A DNA stretch of 16,334 nt from Dokdonella_A sp036518555 (GTDB taxonomy: Bacteria > Pseudomonadota > Gammaproteobacteria > Xanthomonadales > Rhodanobacteraceae), in NCBI RefSeq assembly GCF_036518555.1, contig NZ_DATDMY010000215.1, positions 1 to 16,334 on the forward strand. The letters run 5' to 3'. This document shows, piece by piece, positions 14,825 through 16,334 of this stretch. Under the pieces are notes generated by a model, which saw only the letters and a list, made by a program, of their open reading frames with translations, did not search any database and was not told the origin of the DNA. Every line of letters starts with the position of its first letter. Positions within the stretch are counted from its first letter, which is position 1. The position numbers were made by a program, and so were the translations under genes.

Positions 14825-15919
14825 ATGCGTATGCGGATGAGGGATGTGCGACGGCTGCAGCGGGCGTTCGCGGCGACGATGATCGGATCGCTCGCGGCCA
14901 CGATCGCGCCGCCGGCGAGGGCCGCGGTGTTCTGCGTCGACTCGGAAGCGACCGCACAAGCCGCGCTCGGCACGGCGCGCACGAACGGCCAGGCCGATTA
15001 CATCAAGTTCGAGTCCGGCGTCTACCCGCTCGCTTCGGGCCTCGACTACCTGACGAACCAGGCCGGCAGCGACCACAAGGCGCTCATCCTCAGCGGCGGA
15101 TTCAATGCCGGCTGCAGCGCGCGCACCGGTTCGACGTTCCTCGACGGACAGGAGCAGGTGCAGCCACTGCGACTCGCGTTCGGCGGCGCCGACATCGTCT
15201 ACATCGATCACCTGACCCTGTTCCGCGGCATGACGGAAGCGAATTCCTTCTACGGCGGCAACATGCAGGTGTACATGTACGACCAGGCCGGCGGAGCGAA
15301 GCTCTTCATCGATTCTGTGCGCTTCCTGTACGGCTCCGCGGAGACGAACACGGCCGGCCTCTACGTGACCGGCTGGGGCGCCGTCGACGTCAGCAACAGC
15401 CTGTTCTTGGGCAACTCCGCCGGCCAGACGCCGGCTGTCTCGATCAACCTCAACGGACCGCTGCACTTCACCAACAACACCGTCACGGGAAACATCGCGG
15501 ACGCCGCCGATCCGCGCCCGATCGCCTATGCGTATGCGCACGGCGCCTCGCATTTCTGGTTCAGCAACAACATCATCTGGGGCAACGACAACGCGAGCCA
15601 CGACCTCTATCTGTACCCCGAGGGTACGTACGACCTCGTCTCCAACGACATCGGTTCGTACTCGAACGTGCCGCTCGGCGGAGCGAGTGGTGGCAACATG
15701 TCCGTCGATCCGCAGTTCGACGGATGCGGCTTCCTCTGCTTCGACAAGCCGCTCAAGCGCGCGTCGCCGCTCGTCGATGCGGGCGACGACACGCCGCCGG
15801 GTGGCTTGCCCGCGACCGACCCGCTCGGCGTCCCGCGCATCGTCGGCCCGCACGTCGACATCGGTGCCTACGAGCTCGACCGGTTGTTCGCGGACGGGTT
15901 CCAGGCCTCGATCTTCTGA
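14825..15919 (+). CDS. Secreted right-handed beta-helix protein, choice-of-anchor Q-like, with C-terminal LFADGFQ motif
   Basis: The 364-residue product, from ATG 14825 behind GGAGG, has a basic start (MRMRMRDVRRLQR), a hydrophobic core and predicted cleavage after ARA33. Residues about 60-290 show imperfect beta-helix rungs (VYIDHLTLFRGM, LFIDSVRFLYGS, VDVSNSLFLGNSAG, LHFTNNTVTGN, FWFSNNIIWGN), as in parallel beta-helix polysaccharide-binding or -cleaving folds. Residues about 292-352 match the choice-of-anchor Q pattern (DPQFDG, KRASPLVDAGDD, DPLGVPR, VDIGAYELD). The protein ends RLFADGFQASIF, a variant of the motif in the other secreted proteins. I see no recognised catalytic residues of pectate lyases, so binding or structural roles are as likely as enzyme activity. 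The gene is divergent from parC and has an operator-like cluster upstream. No terminator was identified after it. Confidence 0.92.
   Translation: MRMRMRDVRRLQRAFAATMIGSLAATIAPPARAAVFCVDSEATAQAALGTARTNGQADYIKFESGVYPLASGLDYLTNQAGSDHKALILSGGFNAGCSARTGSTFLDGQEQVQPLRLAFGGADIVYIDHLTLFRGMTEANSFYGGNMQVYMYDQAGGAKLFIDSVRFLYGSAETNTAGLYVTGWGAVDVSNSLFLGNSAGQTPAVSINLNGPLHFTNNTVTGNIADAADPRPIAYAYAHGASHFWFSNNIIWGNDNASHDLYLYPEGTYDLVSNDIGSYSNVPLGGASGGNMSVDPQFDGCGFLCFDKPLKRASPLVDAGDDTPPGGLPATDPLGVPRIVGPHVDIGAYELDRLFADGFQASIF
15881..15904 (+). other. C-terminal RLFADGFQ motif (copy 4)
   Basis: The motif is residues 353-360 of 364, immediately after the choice-of-anchor Q-like IGAYEL end. It is the most divergent copy (Leu for Ile, Gln for Asp) but keeps F-x-D-G-F and the near-terminal position. 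Confidence 0.7.
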
Positions 15920-16115
15920 AGTCGCCGGCAAGGCGCGCTTGGCAGGGTCACTGCGGCCCGCGCCGCATCGCGTTGCGAACACCGGCGAGGGATCACGGCG
16001 GCATGGTTCTGGCACGAGCAGTTGGCTCCGCCATGGGATGCCTGGAGGTCACGGTGTTGAAATCAGGCGGCCTCTCGCAGCCACATGGCTGGGATGGCCG
16101 AGCCATGGCGTGTTG

Positions 16116-16334
16116 CTACGGCGTGCCGCGACCCTTCGCGATCATCCGCCGATTCGCCGCGATCAGCGCATCATCCGCGACCGCCTTCCCCTCATGGCCG
16201 AGCTGGTAGGCGTCGTAATGGCGCGCGCATTCGCGCGTGAGCGTGTCGATGACCGCGCGGTGCAGCTTCGTGTAGTACGGCTGGGCGTGGTAGTGCAGGA
16301 ACACCGGCACTTCGTACGGGCGGAAGCCGGGCAC
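16116..16334 (-). CDS. C-terminal fragment of an unrecognised protein (runs off the window)
   Basis: At least 72 C-terminal codons are present, and the frame is still open at the window edge. The visible part begins GFRPYEVPVFLHYHAQPYY and ends MIAKGRGTP. It is His/Tyr-rich near its start (HYHAQPYY) and then apparently helical, with charged residues (TLTRECARHYDAY). Unlike the shadow frames elsewhere, it has balanced amino-acid composition rather than Arg-rich sequence, which supports real coding. I do not recognise the family. The GTG at the very edge need not be the start. Confidence 0.55.
   Translation of the reverse strand: MPGFRPYEVPVFLHYHAQPYYTKLHRAVIDTLTRECARHYDAYQLGHEGKAVADDALIAANRRMIAKGRGTP

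Noticed and set aside
16078..16107. Overlapping hairpins CAGCC/GGCTG and CATGGCT/AGCCATG near the edge gene's 3' end
   Set aside because: Stems are short (5-7 bp) and there is no T-tract on either strand, so this is too weak to call a terminator for either neighbouring gene.
1..16334. CRISPR array, tRNA/rRNA, insertion sequence or prophage genes
   Set aside because: I found no short regularly spaced repeats with spacers, no tRNA-like cloverleaf, and no transposase or integrase-like coding. The only repeats are coding modules.

Overview
The window is very GC-rich and carries long antisense open frames typical of such DNA. A ParC of gamma-proteobacterial type sits beside several large secreted modular proteins that carry an 'IFxDGFD' signature. 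I associate this mix with Lysobacterales (Xanthomonadales), probably the Rhodanobacteraceae/Dokdonella neighbourhood. That placement comes from protein style, not from a search.

Layout. (1) 126-3482 (+) encodes an 1118-residue secreted protein. Its N-terminal 600 residues are of unknown function, followed by four exactly spaced 116-residue Ig/BACON-like repeats and a C-terminal VIFANGFD motif. (2) 3528-5918 (-), convergent with it across a perfect 13-bp hairpin, encodes a membrane-anchored penicillin-acylase-family Ntn hydrolase. (3) 6233-7903 (+) and (4) 8430-11810 (+) are two large secreted mosaic proteins. Each has its own leader and is closed by a strong intrinsic terminator. They share three modules in different order, and end in a 151-residue module that is about 83% identical between them with no gaps. 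(5) 12234-14474 (-) is parC, the only housekeeping gene. (6) 14825-15919 (+) encodes a secreted beta-helix protein ending in LFADGFQASIF. (7) 16116-16334 (-) is the 3' end of an unrecognised gene running off the window.

How it fits together. Four of the six complete genes encode signal-peptide proteins built from surface or extracellular beta-modules. All four carry the I/L-F-x-D/N-G-F-D/Q motif, at the extreme C-terminus in two and internally in the other two, where further modules follow it. The neighbourhood looks like a place where exported proteins are assembled by module shuffling, duplication and nested insertion. The most interesting signals are this motif, the rearranged modules of genes 3 and 4, and an Ig-like domain in gene 4 split by a copy of gene 3's first domain. 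No mobile element, CRISPR array, tRNA or rRNA was seen. Each secreted-protein gene appears to be its own transcription unit rather than part of an operon.
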